Positions 16,609-25,332 are shown, counted from the stretch's first letter. The stretch: DNA of 64,000 bases from CAVVFX01 sp963747535 (GCA_963747535.1 CAVVFX010000006.1:310001-374000); one strand, 5' to 3'. Notes: a model not told the origin generated them from the sequence alone. Made by a program: numbers and translations.

Positions 16609-18791
16609 CGGCCCGCGCGTCGCCTCAACTCTCGAATCAGCGGCGCATCTGGCGCGATGTCGCCACGCTGCTGCATGGAGAGCGCAAAGTCCAGCGCCCG
16701 CGACGCGTACCCTTTGTCGCTGGTTGCTTCGTTCATTCTCACTAAAGCGAACATCAAGTCCTGCTGCCATTGGGTGTTGGCCGCGTCGCGTGCCACCAGC
16801 GCCTCACCGATAGCGAGGCTTTGGCGATATTCGGCCAACGCTCCCGGCCCGTCGTCCCGGGCTGCCAGTACGTCTCCGATCCTGCCGTGGATGAAGTAGA
16901 GGTCGTGCTGCCACTGGGCGTTAGTTGGATCGCGCGCCACCAGCGCCTCACGGATCCCGATCACTTTGCGGTACGCCGCCAGAGCCCCCGGCAGATCGCG
17001 CTGGGACAACAGCACGTTGCCAGTCTTCTCCTGGAAGATCGAGAGGCCGCGCTGCCATTCGGTGTTGGCGGGGTCTTGTGTCGCCAGCGCGTCACTGATC
17101 CCAAGTCCCTTTCGATATGCCGCCAGCGCCCCCGGCGCGTCGCCCTGGGCCACGAGCACGTCGCCGATCTTCTGTTGGAATCTTAAGAGGTCGTGCTGCC
17201 CGTCGGTGTCGGCCGGATGCTGCGCGACAAGCGTTTCCGCAATCCCGAGCCCTTTGCGATACGCGGCCAGCGCCCCCGGCCAATCGCGCTGGGCCAACAG
17301 CACGTCGCCGATCTTACCATGGCTAACGACAAGGTCAAGCTGCCATCGCCGATTGGTCGAATCCTGCGCGACAAGTGTTTCCGCAATCCCGAGCCCTTTG
17401 CGATACGCGGCCAGCGCCTCCGGCCAAGCGAGTTGGGCCGCCAGCACGTCGCCGATCCTCTGATAGCCGAAAGAAATGTCCCGCTGCCACTGGGCGTTGG
17501 TTGGATCGTGCGCCGCCAGCGCCTCGCCGGTCCCGACTCCCTTGCGGTACGCTGTCAGCGCCCCCGGCCAATCGCGTTGAGCCATCAGCACGTTGCCGAT
17601 CTTCTCGTGGAAAAGCGAAAGGTCATGCTGCCACTCGGTGTTGGTCGCGTCCTGCTTCGCCATCGCGTCGCTGATCCCGAGCCCCATGCGATACGCCGCC
17701 AGCGCCCCAGGCCAATCGCGTTGGGTTACCAGTACGTTCCCGATCTTCTCGTGGATGACCGAGAGGTCGCGCTGCCACTCTGTGTTAGTTGGATCGCGCG
17801 CCACGAGCGTTTCCGCAATGCCGAGCCCCTGGCGATACTCGACCAGCGCACCCGGACTGTTGTTCTGGGCCGCCAGCACATCGCCGATCGTGGCGTGGCT
17901 TTCAGAGAGCTCGCGCTGCAAGTTGGGGTTGGTCGGATCCCGCGTCGCGACTGCTTCCACAGTCCTGAGCCACCCACGATACGCACTCATCGCCTCGGCC
18001 TTGTCACCGTCCGTTATCGCGCCCGGCGTGCCGCCCTGATCAGCCAGGACGTAGCCCAGTTCAATGAACGCTAGGGAGCGTTCGCGGTCGTTCGTTGCGG
18101 TGTCAGCGGCGCGCTTGGCCGCGCGCAGCGCCATTGGCAATGTTCCGGCAGCTTGGTACAGCCGCGCCAGTTGGACCCAGTCCCAATACACGGCGGGATC
18201 AAGTTTGGTGACCTCATCGTAGCGGGCGATGACCTGCGCGGTGGCCAACGTGCCCTTGGCTCGCGCTTCCGACGCGAGCGCAGCGATGCGACGGCCTTCC
18301 GCAGCACTCTCAATGTCAGCCCGCTTCTTGCGCGCCGCGTCGCGCGCTCTGCGCAGGTCGTCTAGAATGGCTAGGGCCCCAGCTTCGTCGCCGGCATTGA
18401 AACGAGCCAAAGCGGTCGCGCCCTCAGGCGTTGCCGCAATGTCCTGAACAGCCGCCCGGAAGACAGCAATCTCTTGCGAATAAGACCGATCAAGAGTCGC
18501 CAAGTCTTTCACGTACTTTTCTTCGGCAGCCGTCAGCGCCACATGCAGTTGCGCAGTTCCCGCCAAACCTTCCCGGACCTGGGTGCGCAGGCGTTCAATC
18601 TCGATGCGTTGTGCCCGCATCTTGGCGTCGGCGAACCGCGCCGCAGCCGCTTGTGTAGCCGAAGCCGCATAAAGCGCCGCCGCCACCTCCGCGCGTGCGT
18701 CCACTTTTGCGCCCACGAAGGAGGTCTGCGCGAGCGCCGGAAGCCGTGCGCAACACAGCAACGCAAGCGCTAATAACAAGTTTCCGTTCAT
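16605..18791 (-). CDS. Exported TPR-repeat protein
   Basis: 728 residues. Seen: signal peptide MNGNLLLALALLCCARLPALAQ, a long coiled-coil-like helical region (about 45-170), then irregular TPR-like helices and eight near-identical 48-residue repeats (residues 281-664) built on the pattern IGDVLxAQxDWPGALAAYRKGL ... DPTNxxWQxDL, with a partial ninth. Such repeats form a superhelix that binds proteins or peptides. The signal peptide places it outside the cytoplasm, on the same side as the C-terminal part of the TIR protein it overlaps (ATGA). No enzyme motif seen. Confidence 0.87.
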   Translation of the reverse strand: MNGNLLLALALLCCARLPALAQTSFVGAKVDARAEVAAALYAASATQAAAARFADAKMRAQRIEIERLRTQVREGLAGTAQLHVALTAAEEKYVKDLATLDRSYSQEIAVFRAAVQDIAATPEGATALARFNAGDEAGALAILDDLRRARDAARKKRADIESAAEGRRIAALASEARAKGTLATAQVIARYDEVTKLDPAVYWDWVQLARLYQAAGTLPMALRAAKRAADTATNDRERSLAFIELGYVLADQGGTPGAITDGDKAEAMSAYRGWLRTVEAVATRDPTNPNLQRELSESHATIGDVLAAQNNSPGALVEYRQGLGIAETLVARDPTNTEWQRDLSVIHEKIGNVLVTQRDWPGALAAYRMGLGISDAMAKQDATNTEWQHDLSLFHEKIGNVLMAQRDWPGALTAYRKGVGTGEALAAHDPTNAQWQRDISFGYQRIGDVLAAQLAWPEALAAYRKGLGIAETLVAQDSTNRRWQLDLVVSHGKIGDVLLAQRDWPGALAAYRKGLGIAETLVAQHPADTDGQHDLLRFQQKIGDVLVAQGDAPGALAAYRKGLGISDALATQDPANTEWQRGLSIFQEKTGNVLLSQRDLPGALAAYRKVIGIREALVARDPTNAQWQHDLYFIHGRIGDVLAARDDGPGALAEYRQSLAIGEALVARDAANTQWQQDLMFALVRMNEATSDKGYASRALDFALSMQQRGDIAPDAPLIRELRRRAGR
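16800..17951 (-). repeat. Tandem 144-bp repeats inside the TPR gene
   Basis: Eight units of 48 codons encode residues 281-664. Units share words such as CCCGGCCAATCGCG on the plus strand. High similarity makes unit loss or gain by recombination likely. Confidence 0.85.
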
Positions 18792-19084
18792 GCAGTCCGC
18801 TGCAGGTTTAGCGTCCTGATTCTAGATGATACCTCAGAGCCTCGCCCGGATTTTCCCGCGGCTTCAGAGCGAGTACCGTGTACCGAGGCGCCATTTTCAT
18901 GGGCAGGGCGGAACCCACTTGGTTGTATTACGCCCTAACCACCGAATGAACGCCAAGATCTGCGCCGTAGCTACTCCCGAGAAACGCGCTTGTCCCCTCG
19001 AATCCACGTGACTTTGAATCTTCGCCAACTCAGGGACAGCGGATGGCAGATTTCAGTCGGATCAGCTTGTGGCAGAATCGTTTT

Positions 19085-19291
19085 ATGAAGCGACCGTTCT
19101 CGGCGACGATTTGGAGAGAGGGTGACTGGTTTGTTTCCCAGTGCCTCGAGGTAGATGTGGCGAGTCAGGGCCAGACTGAAGAAGAGGCGCTCGCGAATTT
19201 GCGCGAGGCATTGGAACTGCATTTCGAACCGCCGGTTGCGAGCCACCCTCCAACCGTGCGCCACATCGAGGTGGAAGTTGGGGCGGCTTAA
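19085..19291 (+). CDS. hicB: HicB family antitoxin
   Basis: 68 residues: MKRPFSATIWREGDWFVSQCLEVDVASQGQTEEEALANLREALELHF, the degenerate RNase H-like HicB fold that covers the toxin's active site. No extra DNA-binding domain, so this is the short type. ATG at 19085 preferred to the in-frame start at 19043 because the domain begins there. Its end overlaps the start of hicA by 14 bases. Order antitoxin-toxin is the reverse of E. coli hicAB. Confidence 0.87.
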   Translation: MKRPFSATIWREGDWFVSQCLEVDVASQGQTEEEALANLREALELHFEPPVASHPPTVRHIEVEVGAA

Positions 19292-19502
19292 GCCGCTCGC
19301 ATTCCGGGAGATCAAGCGTCGCCTCGAATCCGCAGGTTTTCAAGAAGCCAGCCAGAAGGGAAGTCATGTCAAGTTCGCGCGCATCCTGGGCGAGCGCACC
19401 GATACGACGATCGTGCCGCGAAAGCATGAGGTTCCGGTCGGGACACTCCGGAGTATCCTCAATCAGGCGCACATCGACGCTGAACAATGGGAAAAACTCT
19501 GA
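19278..19502 (+). CDS. hicA: HicA family mRNA interferase toxin
   Basis: 74 residues from a TTG start inside hicB: dsRBD-like fold with FREIKRRLESAGFQEASQKGSHVKF, where the His of GSHVKF is the catalytic residue in the family, then PRKHEVPVGTLRSILNQAHI. Both genes of this pair look complete, unlike the VapC and MazF/PemK copies nearby. Confidence 0.85.
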   Translation: MGRLKPLAFREIKRRLESAGFQEASQKGSHVKFARILGERTDTTIVPRKHEVPVGTLRSILNQAHIDAEQWEKL

Positions 19503-20217
19503 ATCACACGACTACCCCCATAAACGCCCTTCAATTCTTCGGCCCGCCTGGCCGAATTGCCATGTTGCGTACCGACCGGAGGATCGGTCTGCGCACTTTC
19601 CAAACTGACCCGCTTGCCAGGAACCAGCCCTTCGCGCATTTCTGCCCCTTCATCCCAACAACATAGGCGCCGCCCCCTCAAGAACCTTGCCCTCGCGTGT
19701 CAACCTGAAAGCAGAACGGCCAAGGTGTGCCGTCTGCCGGTCGCCCGCGCGCGATCTTTTTGAAATTTGAGGAGTGCCATTTGCCGACGTTGCTCGTCTT
19801 TACCGCCTCGCCTGCCGACCGTGCCGCGCCGGAGAAACTTGCCTACCAGGAAATCGCAAGGTCCGCCGAAAGACGAGAAACCGGTCCCGGCGTGGAACGC
19901 GCCCGCATCCGCCCGCTTGCGCTTCCTTCATCTCCTCCCGTTCGGGTCATGGGTCTGGCGGCTTTGTGCACCGTGCATATTTCCGCGATCCGTGCACATT
20001 GTCCGGCCAATCTTTGCTCATTTTGGGGTGGTGCCGCCGGTGTCCCCAAATCAATTCTGGCTCGTTCCGAGGAGAAGTCAACTGGGAAAAGTAAGTTCGT
20101 GAATTCCTTTCAGTTATTTGCGCCGTTCGGCTCCGCCTTGGCGACGCGGTTCCCGTTTCAGCTTTTCGTACCGGCGCGTCAGCCTGGCCGGATTAGCCGG
20201 TTATGCCGAGCTCGGCA
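19503..20217. other. Intergenic region left of the RIT element
   Basis: About 700 bp. A plus-strand frame is open from 19727 to 20314, but it has atypical composition, no recognisable domain and runs into the element's repeats, so I do not call it. The last 20 bp hold one half of a perfect palindrome (20198-20223, TTATGCCGAG next to CTCGGCATAA) that overlaps the left terminal repeat. Confidence 0.6.
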
Positions 20218-20253
20218 TAACCGGCTTTATGCCGAGTACCGGATTATGCCGAG
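20218..20253 (+). repeat. Left terminal inverted repeat of the RIT element
   Basis: 36 bp starting TAACCGGCTTTATGCCGAG and ending GGATTATGCCGAG, identical to the reverse complement of 23339-23374. Contains two copies of the TTATGCCGAG word, 17 bp apart. Confidence 0.93.
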
Positions 20254-20310
20254 TAAGTCCCGGCGAGCGACAGCGGGGCGGGGGTTCGGTGCAACATGTA
20301 CTCGGCATAA

Positions 20311-21312
20311 TTAGAGAGCGGACAAGAAAGCCAAAAGCGCGTCGTCGGGTTTGAATCGGGGAAAACCGCCCTCAACTGGTTGCAGTTTCCCGAGCGCCTG
20401 TTCCTTGGTCTTCAGATCGGCCTGGATGTACATGTGAGTGGTGTCCAAGCTTTCATGGCCGAGCCAAAGAGCGATCACTGCGATTTCTACTCCAGATTGA
20501 AGAAGGTGCATCGCCGTGGTGTGGCGGATGACGTGGGGAGAAACCCTCTTGGCTTTCAGCGTCGGACAGGCAGGTAAGGCGCGCCGCACCGCCTGCTGAA
20601 GGATGTAGGTGGCCCCGTCGGTTGACAGAGGTCCACGCCGAGCGCTGGGGAACAAGATGCGGTCACCACTGTCGCCACACTCGGTAACCCAAGCCCGCAA
20701 CGTGCGGGAAGTGGTAGGCCACAACGGAACACTGCGTTCCTTGCGGCCCTTGCCCGTAAGGTGAAGCAGCGAGGTCGCTCCGAAGGCGAGGTGATGTTGC
20801 CGCAGGGTGAGTATTTCTGAGATGCGGGCTCCGGTATTATAGAGCGTCAACAACAGGGCGTAATCGCGCTTTCCGATCCAGGTCTGAGTGCATGGCGTAG
20901 CAAGAATAGCCTCCATTTCCGGCCGTGTCAGATAGCCGATCAAGCGGCGGTCCGCACGTTTGGTGGGAATCGCCAGTACTTGCGCCGCTAAATCGATGCA
21001 CGCAGGTTCACGGAGAGTTACCAGGCGAAAAAAGGACCGGATGGCTGCCAAGCGCGCGTTCCGGGTCTGAACACTATTACCGCGGTCTCGTTCGATGCCG
21101 TCGAGGAAGCGCATGATCGCTTTTGCCTGCAGGTCGTCCAGGGTTAGGTCAGACGGCTTCCTGCCGATGGTCTGGCTCAGATGCTGGATCAGTAATCGAA
21201 ATGTATCTCGGTAGCTTGCCACCGTTTGTGGACTGGCACGGCGTTGGCGGACCAGATGATCAGTAAAGAAGGACTGCACCAGCGGCGCGATCAGCCCGGT
21301 GCCGCTGTTCAT
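20311..21312 (-). CDS. RIT tyrosine recombinase, third gene
   Basis: 333 residues. N-terminal SAM-like core-binding domain (ASPQTVASYRDTFRLLIQHL ... NARLAAIRSFFRLV), catalytic domain with Arg in TGARISEIL, Lys in TGKGRKER, H-x-x-R in HVIRHT, WLGHES, and the Tyr nucleophile in THMYIQAD. All five catalytic positions are present. ATG overlaps the preceding gene's stop by four bases. Its stop lies against the inner copy of the TTATGCCGAG repeat. Confidence 0.93.
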   Translation of the reverse strand: MNSGTGLIAPLVQSFFTDHLVRQRRASPQTVASYRDTFRLLIQHLSQTIGRKPSDLTLDDLQAKAIMRFLDGIERDRGNSVQTRNARLAAIRSFFRLVTLREPACIDLAAQVLAIPTKRADRRLIGYLTRPEMEAILATPCTQTWIGKRDYALLLTLYNTGARISEILTLRQHHLAFGATSLLHLTGKGRKERSVPLWPTTSRTLRAWVTECGDSGDRILFPSARRGPLSTDGATYILQQAVRRALPACPTLKAKRVSPHVIRHTTAMHLLQSGVEIAVIALWLGHESLDTTHMYIQADLKTKEQALGKLQPVEGGFPRFKPDDALLAFLSAL

Positions 21313-22262
21313 GAATCACCTCCTGGCTCGCAGGAACGCCGAAAAGCTTCCCCGGCGGCGGTTAACAACTCCGGCGTGGCCGTCAAATACCAGTAGGTCT
21401 CTTCTTTGCTGAGGTGGCCGAGATATACCGACAGATGGGGTATCAGGGCGCGCACATCCAGATTGTCGGCGTACCACGCCAGGAGCCGCTGGACTGCGAA
21501 ACCGTGCCGGAACGAATGCAGTAAAGGGCTTCGCTTGCCGCCGGCATTCTTGATCCCGATAGACTGAACGAGTTGGCGAAACATTCGGCGGAGTGCAGAA
21601 TAGGAAAGAGGCTGCCGCCTGCCGGTAATGAAGAACGCTTTCGAAGGTCGGCGCAGCTTGACCCGATTGCGTTCCTGCAGGTACGCACGCAACTGGTCTG
21701 CGGTGCTGGAGTGGATGGGTACGATCCGCGATTTATAGAACTTCGCCTTACGAATATAAAGTTGCGGTGGATCTGAACCTAAACGAACATCATCGACCGT
21801 GAGAGCGATCACTTCGCCTGCGCGGAGCCCCGTGCTGGCAAGCAATCCGATGAGCGAGTAAGAAGTCCGTTGCGATAAGGAGCCGGGTTTCCACAACGTA
21901 GAGGTGGCTTGCTGGAGCTTGGCGATTTCCTCGGCTGAGTACCAACGGGGCTTCGGGCGTGGCTCGTGCGGCAATAGGCCGGGCCCAGGTACTTCGGTGT
22001 CCGGCACGCTGGCTCTGAGGTGTTTCAGAAAACAGCGTGCGTGGGTCAGTCGCATTCTCTGCCCAGGAAGGCCACAGCGAAGCGAAGCGGCACCGATCCA
22101 GTCCAATATCGTCTGTGTACGGATAGGCCACGAGAAACCTTTCGCTTCTACGTAGTCCGACAGTTCCCGCAGATTGTAGGATTCGTACTCCGTCTGGAAA
22201 CCGAGCGAACTCCGTAAGTTCAGATAAGCCTCGATGTGTACCCGAAACTGAGCCGGATTCAT
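21309..22262 (-). CDS. RIT tyrosine recombinase, second gene
   Basis: 317 residues from ATG 22262 (an upstream start at 22280 is possible but runs further into the preceding gene). Catalytic Arg in TGLRAGEVI, H-x-x-R in HSFRHG, YLGH, and a candidate Tyr in TYWYLTATPELL; Lys region KAKFYKSRIVPI. The N-terminal half is compact with many aromatic residues (YLNLRSSLGFQTEYESYNLREL), as in the middle recombinase of RIT trios. ATGA overlaps on both sides show a single transcript. Confidence 0.92.
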   Translation of the reverse strand: MNPAQFRVHIEAYLNLRSSLGFQTEYESYNLRELSDYVEAKGFSWPIRTQTILDWIGAASLRCGLPGQRMRLTHARCFLKHLRASVPDTEVPGPGLLPHEPRPKPRWYSAEEIAKLQQATSTLWKPGSLSQRTSYSLIGLLASTGLRAGEVIALTVDDVRLGSDPPQLYIRKAKFYKSRIVPIHSSTADQLRAYLQERNRVKLRRPSKAFFITGRRQPLSYSALRRMFRQLVQSIGIKNAGGKRSPLLHSFRHGFAVQRLLAWYADNLDVRALIPHLSVYLGHLSKEETYWYLTATPELLTAAGEAFRRSCEPGGDS

Positions 22263-23215
22263 TGTGCGCCTCCCGGCCAAGGCAAGGCCACCTGTGCAAG
22301 CGACGGCAGGTCGAGTTTGGCGTAGATCCCTGTGGTCGTGAGCGAACCATGCCCGAGGATGTCAGCGACCTCTTTGAAACTCGCTCCGTTGCGGACCATG
22401 CTGGTGGCTAGAGTGTGCCGCAGGACGTAAGCGCCGGAGCATGGAGCGCCGATTCCTGCCTTTCGCAGGAGGCGGTTCACCAGCTTGGCCATGAACCCAT
22501 TGCCATGTATCGGTGGGTGCGCAGGTCCGCAACTGAGAAACACTGCGCGTTCGGTACTGACTGGCCGTGCCTCGTGCAGATAGCTGGCCAAGGCAGCGCC
22601 CGCATCCTCGGGTAACGGCAGCACTCTCTCCCGGTTGGTTTTGCCAGCGCGAATGAGCACACTGCCAGCGATCCAATCCAGATCCTGTAATCGGAGTCTC
22701 AATACTTCGCTGGGACGCAGGCCCAAGCGAGCACACAGCAGAAGCATGGCCCGATTCCGAACCGCGCCTGAGCCTTCTGCCGGACACAGCGCTAGCAAAT
22801 TCTCCAGTTGCTCCGCAGAGATGTGCCGCGGAACCGTGGCATGCTTAGAACGCCAGATCGGCGGCACTGCTCCATCGAGTCCTGTTCGGATCAGCCCTTC
22901 ACCGCCAAGGAAACGCAACAAACTCCGAATGGCAGTCGCCGGATTCTGGCGGCTCACCAGGGAGAGCTTCCGCGCCCGACCGCCGACAAAATCAGCAATC
23001 TGTGCGGCGGTGAGGTTGCTCCAGCTGATTGGTTGATCCGAAAAAACACCGACCAGCAAGGCCCGTGCTTCCCGTCGATAATGCTGGCGCGTTCCCTCTG
23101 TGCAGCCGCGCTGTCTTTCCAGATGCCGATCGAAGTCGGCCAGCACCTCCTCGATTGACGCCGCCGCCGATAAGACCGAAACGGGTCGTTGTTCACATGT
23201 CTGAGTTTCGTTCAC
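22259..23215 (-). CDS. RIT tyrosine recombinase, first gene
   Basis: 318 residues. GTG at 23215 is preferred because AGGAG precedes it by five to six bases; the frame extends to a TTG at 23245. Core-binding domain EEVLADFDRHLERQRGCTEGT, catalytic Arg in LGLRPSEVLRL, Lys in GKTNRERVLP, H-x-x-R seen as YVLRHTLA (the first position is V-L-R-H, so the H of H-x-x-R is replaced by Y), ILGHGS, and Tyr in GIYAKLDL. First gene of the trio, promoter presumably among the inner repeats at 23262-23338. Confidence 0.92.
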   Translation of the reverse strand: MNETQTCEQRPVSVLSAAASIEEVLADFDRHLERQRGCTEGTRQHYRREARALLVGVFSDQPISWSNLTAAQIADFVGGRARKLSLVSRQNPATAIRSLLRFLGGEGLIRTGLDGAVPPIWRSKHATVPRHISAEQLENLLALCPAEGSGAVRNRAMLLLCARLGLRPSEVLRLRLQDLDWIAGSVLIRAGKTNRERVLPLPEDAGAALASYLHEARPVSTERAVFLSCGPAHPPIHGNGFMAKLVNRLLRKAGIGAPCSGAYVLRHTLATSMVRNGASFKEVADILGHGSLTTTGIYAKLDLPSLAQVALPWPGGAQ

Positions 23216-23338
23216 TTTTTCTCCTTGCGACCCTGTCGGTCGCAAGAAGACACTCGCAGAATTATGCCGAGAAGATCAAATGAGGGCGGCTGCCGCACCC
23301 ACGTCCCATCGCATCGGCGCCAAACCTATCCCGCGGCC

Positions 23339-23374
23339 CTCGGCATAATCCGGTACTCGGCATAAAGCCGGTTA
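23339..23374 (-). repeat. Right terminal inverted repeat of the RIT element
   Basis: 36 bp starting CTCGGCATAATCCGG on the plus strand and ending AAAGCCGGTTA; perfect inverted copy of the left end. No clear target duplication is visible outside the two ends. Confidence 0.93.
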
Positions 23375-23375
23375 A

Positions 23376-23480
23376 GTGCACAGTTCTGAACAAACGAAAA
23401 ATCTCCGCCACTGCCGATGCCCCGCATAACCATAACAAATCATTACCACTTAAAAGGAATTGGCTTCGATCTGCAAAACC
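23376..23480 (+). repeat. Degenerate direct repeat, unit 1
   Basis: Begins GTGCACAGTTCTGAACAAAC and ends near GGAATTGGCTTCGATCTGC. Aligns, with scattered differences, over about 105 bp with 23667-23771. Starts two bases outside the right end of the RIT element. Confidence 0.65.
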
Positions 23481-23666
23481 GCGCGCAACCCGTCGCAACC
23501 CGAGTGCATCCGAGACGCCTCCGGCCAGAAACCAAACCGCCCCGCCTAAGACTCGCATCCTCAGACCGAACAGGGAGTTCGTTTTTTCCGCAGGATCGCT
23601 CCTCGCGTGCTGCCTCACCAATCCGCGTGTATTCGCGGATTCGTGCCACTTTGTGCACCGCGATAA

Positions 23667-23771
23667 GTGCACGATTTTGCACAAACCTAAAACCCCTGCC
23701 ACGTGCCGCTCCCCGGATAACTAACGCAAAAGACAGCCACTTATCAAGAATTGGCTCCGTTCCGCAAAAAA
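23667..23771 (+). repeat. Degenerate direct repeat, unit 2
   Basis: Begins GTGCACGATTTTGCACAAAC and ends with GAATTGGCTCCGTTCCGC. Partner of 23376-23480, about 290 bp away. The 23375-23846 interval holds these units and no gene that I can support. Confidence 0.65.
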
Positions 23772-23846
23772 CGCACTCCACATCTGCTGACTGCGCCAGC
23801 GCACCTGTCGGGCGGACAGATCGCCCTTGAGTGAACCGTATTGGGG

Positions 23847-25307
23847 CTAGGCTCCTGTTTCTTCCGGCAGATGCCCGTAGTAACCGCGATAAATATCCAC
23901 CGGATCTTCCGGCGTCACCAACCTGTCATTCTCGTTGACGAACCCGTCCACCAGCGCGCGCAGTTCTTCGAGCGTCTTCTTGTGCGCGGCATCGTCCGCC
24001 AGGTTATGCACCTCGTCGGGATCGGCCTGCAAATCGAATAGCTCTTCAATCGGCTTCACCGGCGACGCAAACAAGGATTGTGCCCTATCCAGTTTGCCTT
24101 CCTTATGGAGTTCCTTCACCAGGTTCCACGTCGGATAGTTTTCCTCTTTATAAGGATTGTGCTGCATATAAGGAATCGCGGGAAGGTAATTGCGAATGTA
24201 CTTGTACTGACTGGTGCGGACGGCGCGCATGCGGTCGATCGAAATGTCCATGCGGTCGCGCGCGGCAAAGATGTGCGTACGAGGCCGGTAGCCCGGGCCG
24301 AAAACATCCTGACCCTGCATCGCGCCCGAAGGCGGCCGGATACCGGCGAAACCCAGAAGGGTCGGGGCTATGTCGATGGCGCTTACGAAATCGTCCTTTA
24401 CCGTGCCGGCCCCGCGGCCATCCGGAAAACGAACCATGAGCGGAATATGAATTCCGCCGTCATAAAGGAACTGCTTCCCGCGAAACAGCGGACCGTGATC
24501 GCTCGAAATCACTACGATGGTGTTCTGCGCGAGACCGTCGCGTTCCAGTCGGTCCAGAAGCTGGCCCACATACCCATCGGAAAGATGGATCGCGTCCAGG
24601 TAGTTGGCGTATTCGTCGCGCGCTATCGGACTATCGGGATAATACGGCGCCAGCTTCAGCTTGTCCGGATCGACCAGTTCAGATTTAGGTTGCCTGCGCG
24701 CGATCTTCCAGCCCTCGCCTTTGTGCGTTTCGATGATGGTGATGTGCGCGAAGAACGGCTGGTCCGGTTTGCGCTGGTTCCAGTCGATGCCATCGAAGAA
24801 TGCATTCTTATCCGGCGCGTTCAGTAGAAAATTCAGGTCGACCTTGCCCGATCCCGCCGCGCCGTGCATGCCTCCTTTCCTCCCCGCGGCCGGGGGCTGC
24901 AGGTTGCACGTAAAGTAGCCGGCGTCCCGGAACCATTGGGAAACGTGGCGAACAGGCGGCGTGAGCATCCTTTTATGCCACTCCCAGGTTCGATGCTGAT
25001 GCGCTCCGATCTGCGTCTGATAGCACCCCGTCATCAACGCCGACCGGCTGGCTGAGCACACCGGTCCGCAAGTATAGGCGTTGGTGAAGCGAATTCCCTG
25101 GCCGGCGAAACGGTCGAGATGCGGTGTTTGGATCAGGGGTTCGCCATAGCAGGACATCTGCGGTCCAATGTCCTCCTGTATGACGTAGAGCACGTTCGGC
25201 CGATTTGCTGCCACCTTGCTATTGCCTTGCGGAGCAGCCGCTGCCAATCCGACCAGCGCGCCCGTGCCGACGCTAGTCTCCAAAAAGCCCCGCCTCGATA
25301 ACTTCAT
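23847..25307 (-). CDS. Sulfatase with Tat signal
   Basis: 486 residues, type I sulfatase family hydrolysing sulfate esters. Seen: twin-arginine signal MKLSRRGFLETSVGTGALVG, so exported folded; NVLYVIQEDIG metal site; formylglycine motif C84-S-A-S-R88 in GPVCSASRSALMTG (the commoner form has Pro at the third place); SSDHGPLFRGK with the second metal ligands; C-terminal ELFDLQADPDEVHNLA, typical of the family. ATG 25307 starts at the Tat signal. The substrate is unknown. Follows the alpha/beta hydrolase by 25 bp. Confidence 0.92.
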   Translation of the reverse strand: MKLSRRGFLETSVGTGALVGLAAAAPQGNSKVAANRPNVLYVIQEDIGPQMSCYGEPLIQTPHLDRFAGQGIRFTNAYTCGPVCSASRSALMTGCYQTQIGAHQHRTWEWHKRMLTPPVRHVSQWFRDAGYFTCNLQPPAAGRKGGMHGAAGSGKVDLNFLLNAPDKNAFFDGIDWNQRKPDQPFFAHITIIETHKGEGWKIARRQPKSELVDPDKLKLAPYYPDSPIARDEYANYLDAIHLSDGYVGQLLDRLERDGLAQNTIVVISSDHGPLFRGKQFLYDGGIHIPLMVRFPDGRGAGTVKDDFVSAIDIAPTLLGFAGIRPPSGAMQGQDVFGPGYRPRTHIFAARDRMDISIDRMRAVRTSQYKYIRNYLPAIPYMQHNPYKEENYPTWNLVKELHKEGKLDRAQSLFASPVKPIEELFDLQADPDEVHNLADDAAHKKTLEELRALVDGFVNENDRLVTPEDPVDIYRGYYGHLPEETGA

Positions 25308-25332
25308 GCGCTTCAAGTCCTTCGATTCAAGT

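Larger units (their letters stand above)
20218..23374. mobile_element. RIT (recombinase in trio) element
   Basis: 3157 bp bounded by perfect 36-bp inverted repeats and filled by three overlapping tyrosine recombinase genes on the minus strand. RIT elements of other phyla have exactly this plan. A 10-bp word TTATGCCGAG (or its complement) occurs five times near the left end (20201, 20211, 20227, 20244, 20301) and three times near the right end (23262, 23339, 23356), presumably the recombinase binding sites. All three recombinases look intact, so the element may be recent or active. Confidence 0.88.

Noticed and set aside
16800..17951. Regular repeats as a CRISPR array
   Set aside because: The 144-bp units are in-frame protein repeats without spacers.
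19727..20314. 195-residue plus-strand frame next to the RIT element
   Set aside because: Its end is made of the RIT terminal repeats and the rest has no domain or normal composition.
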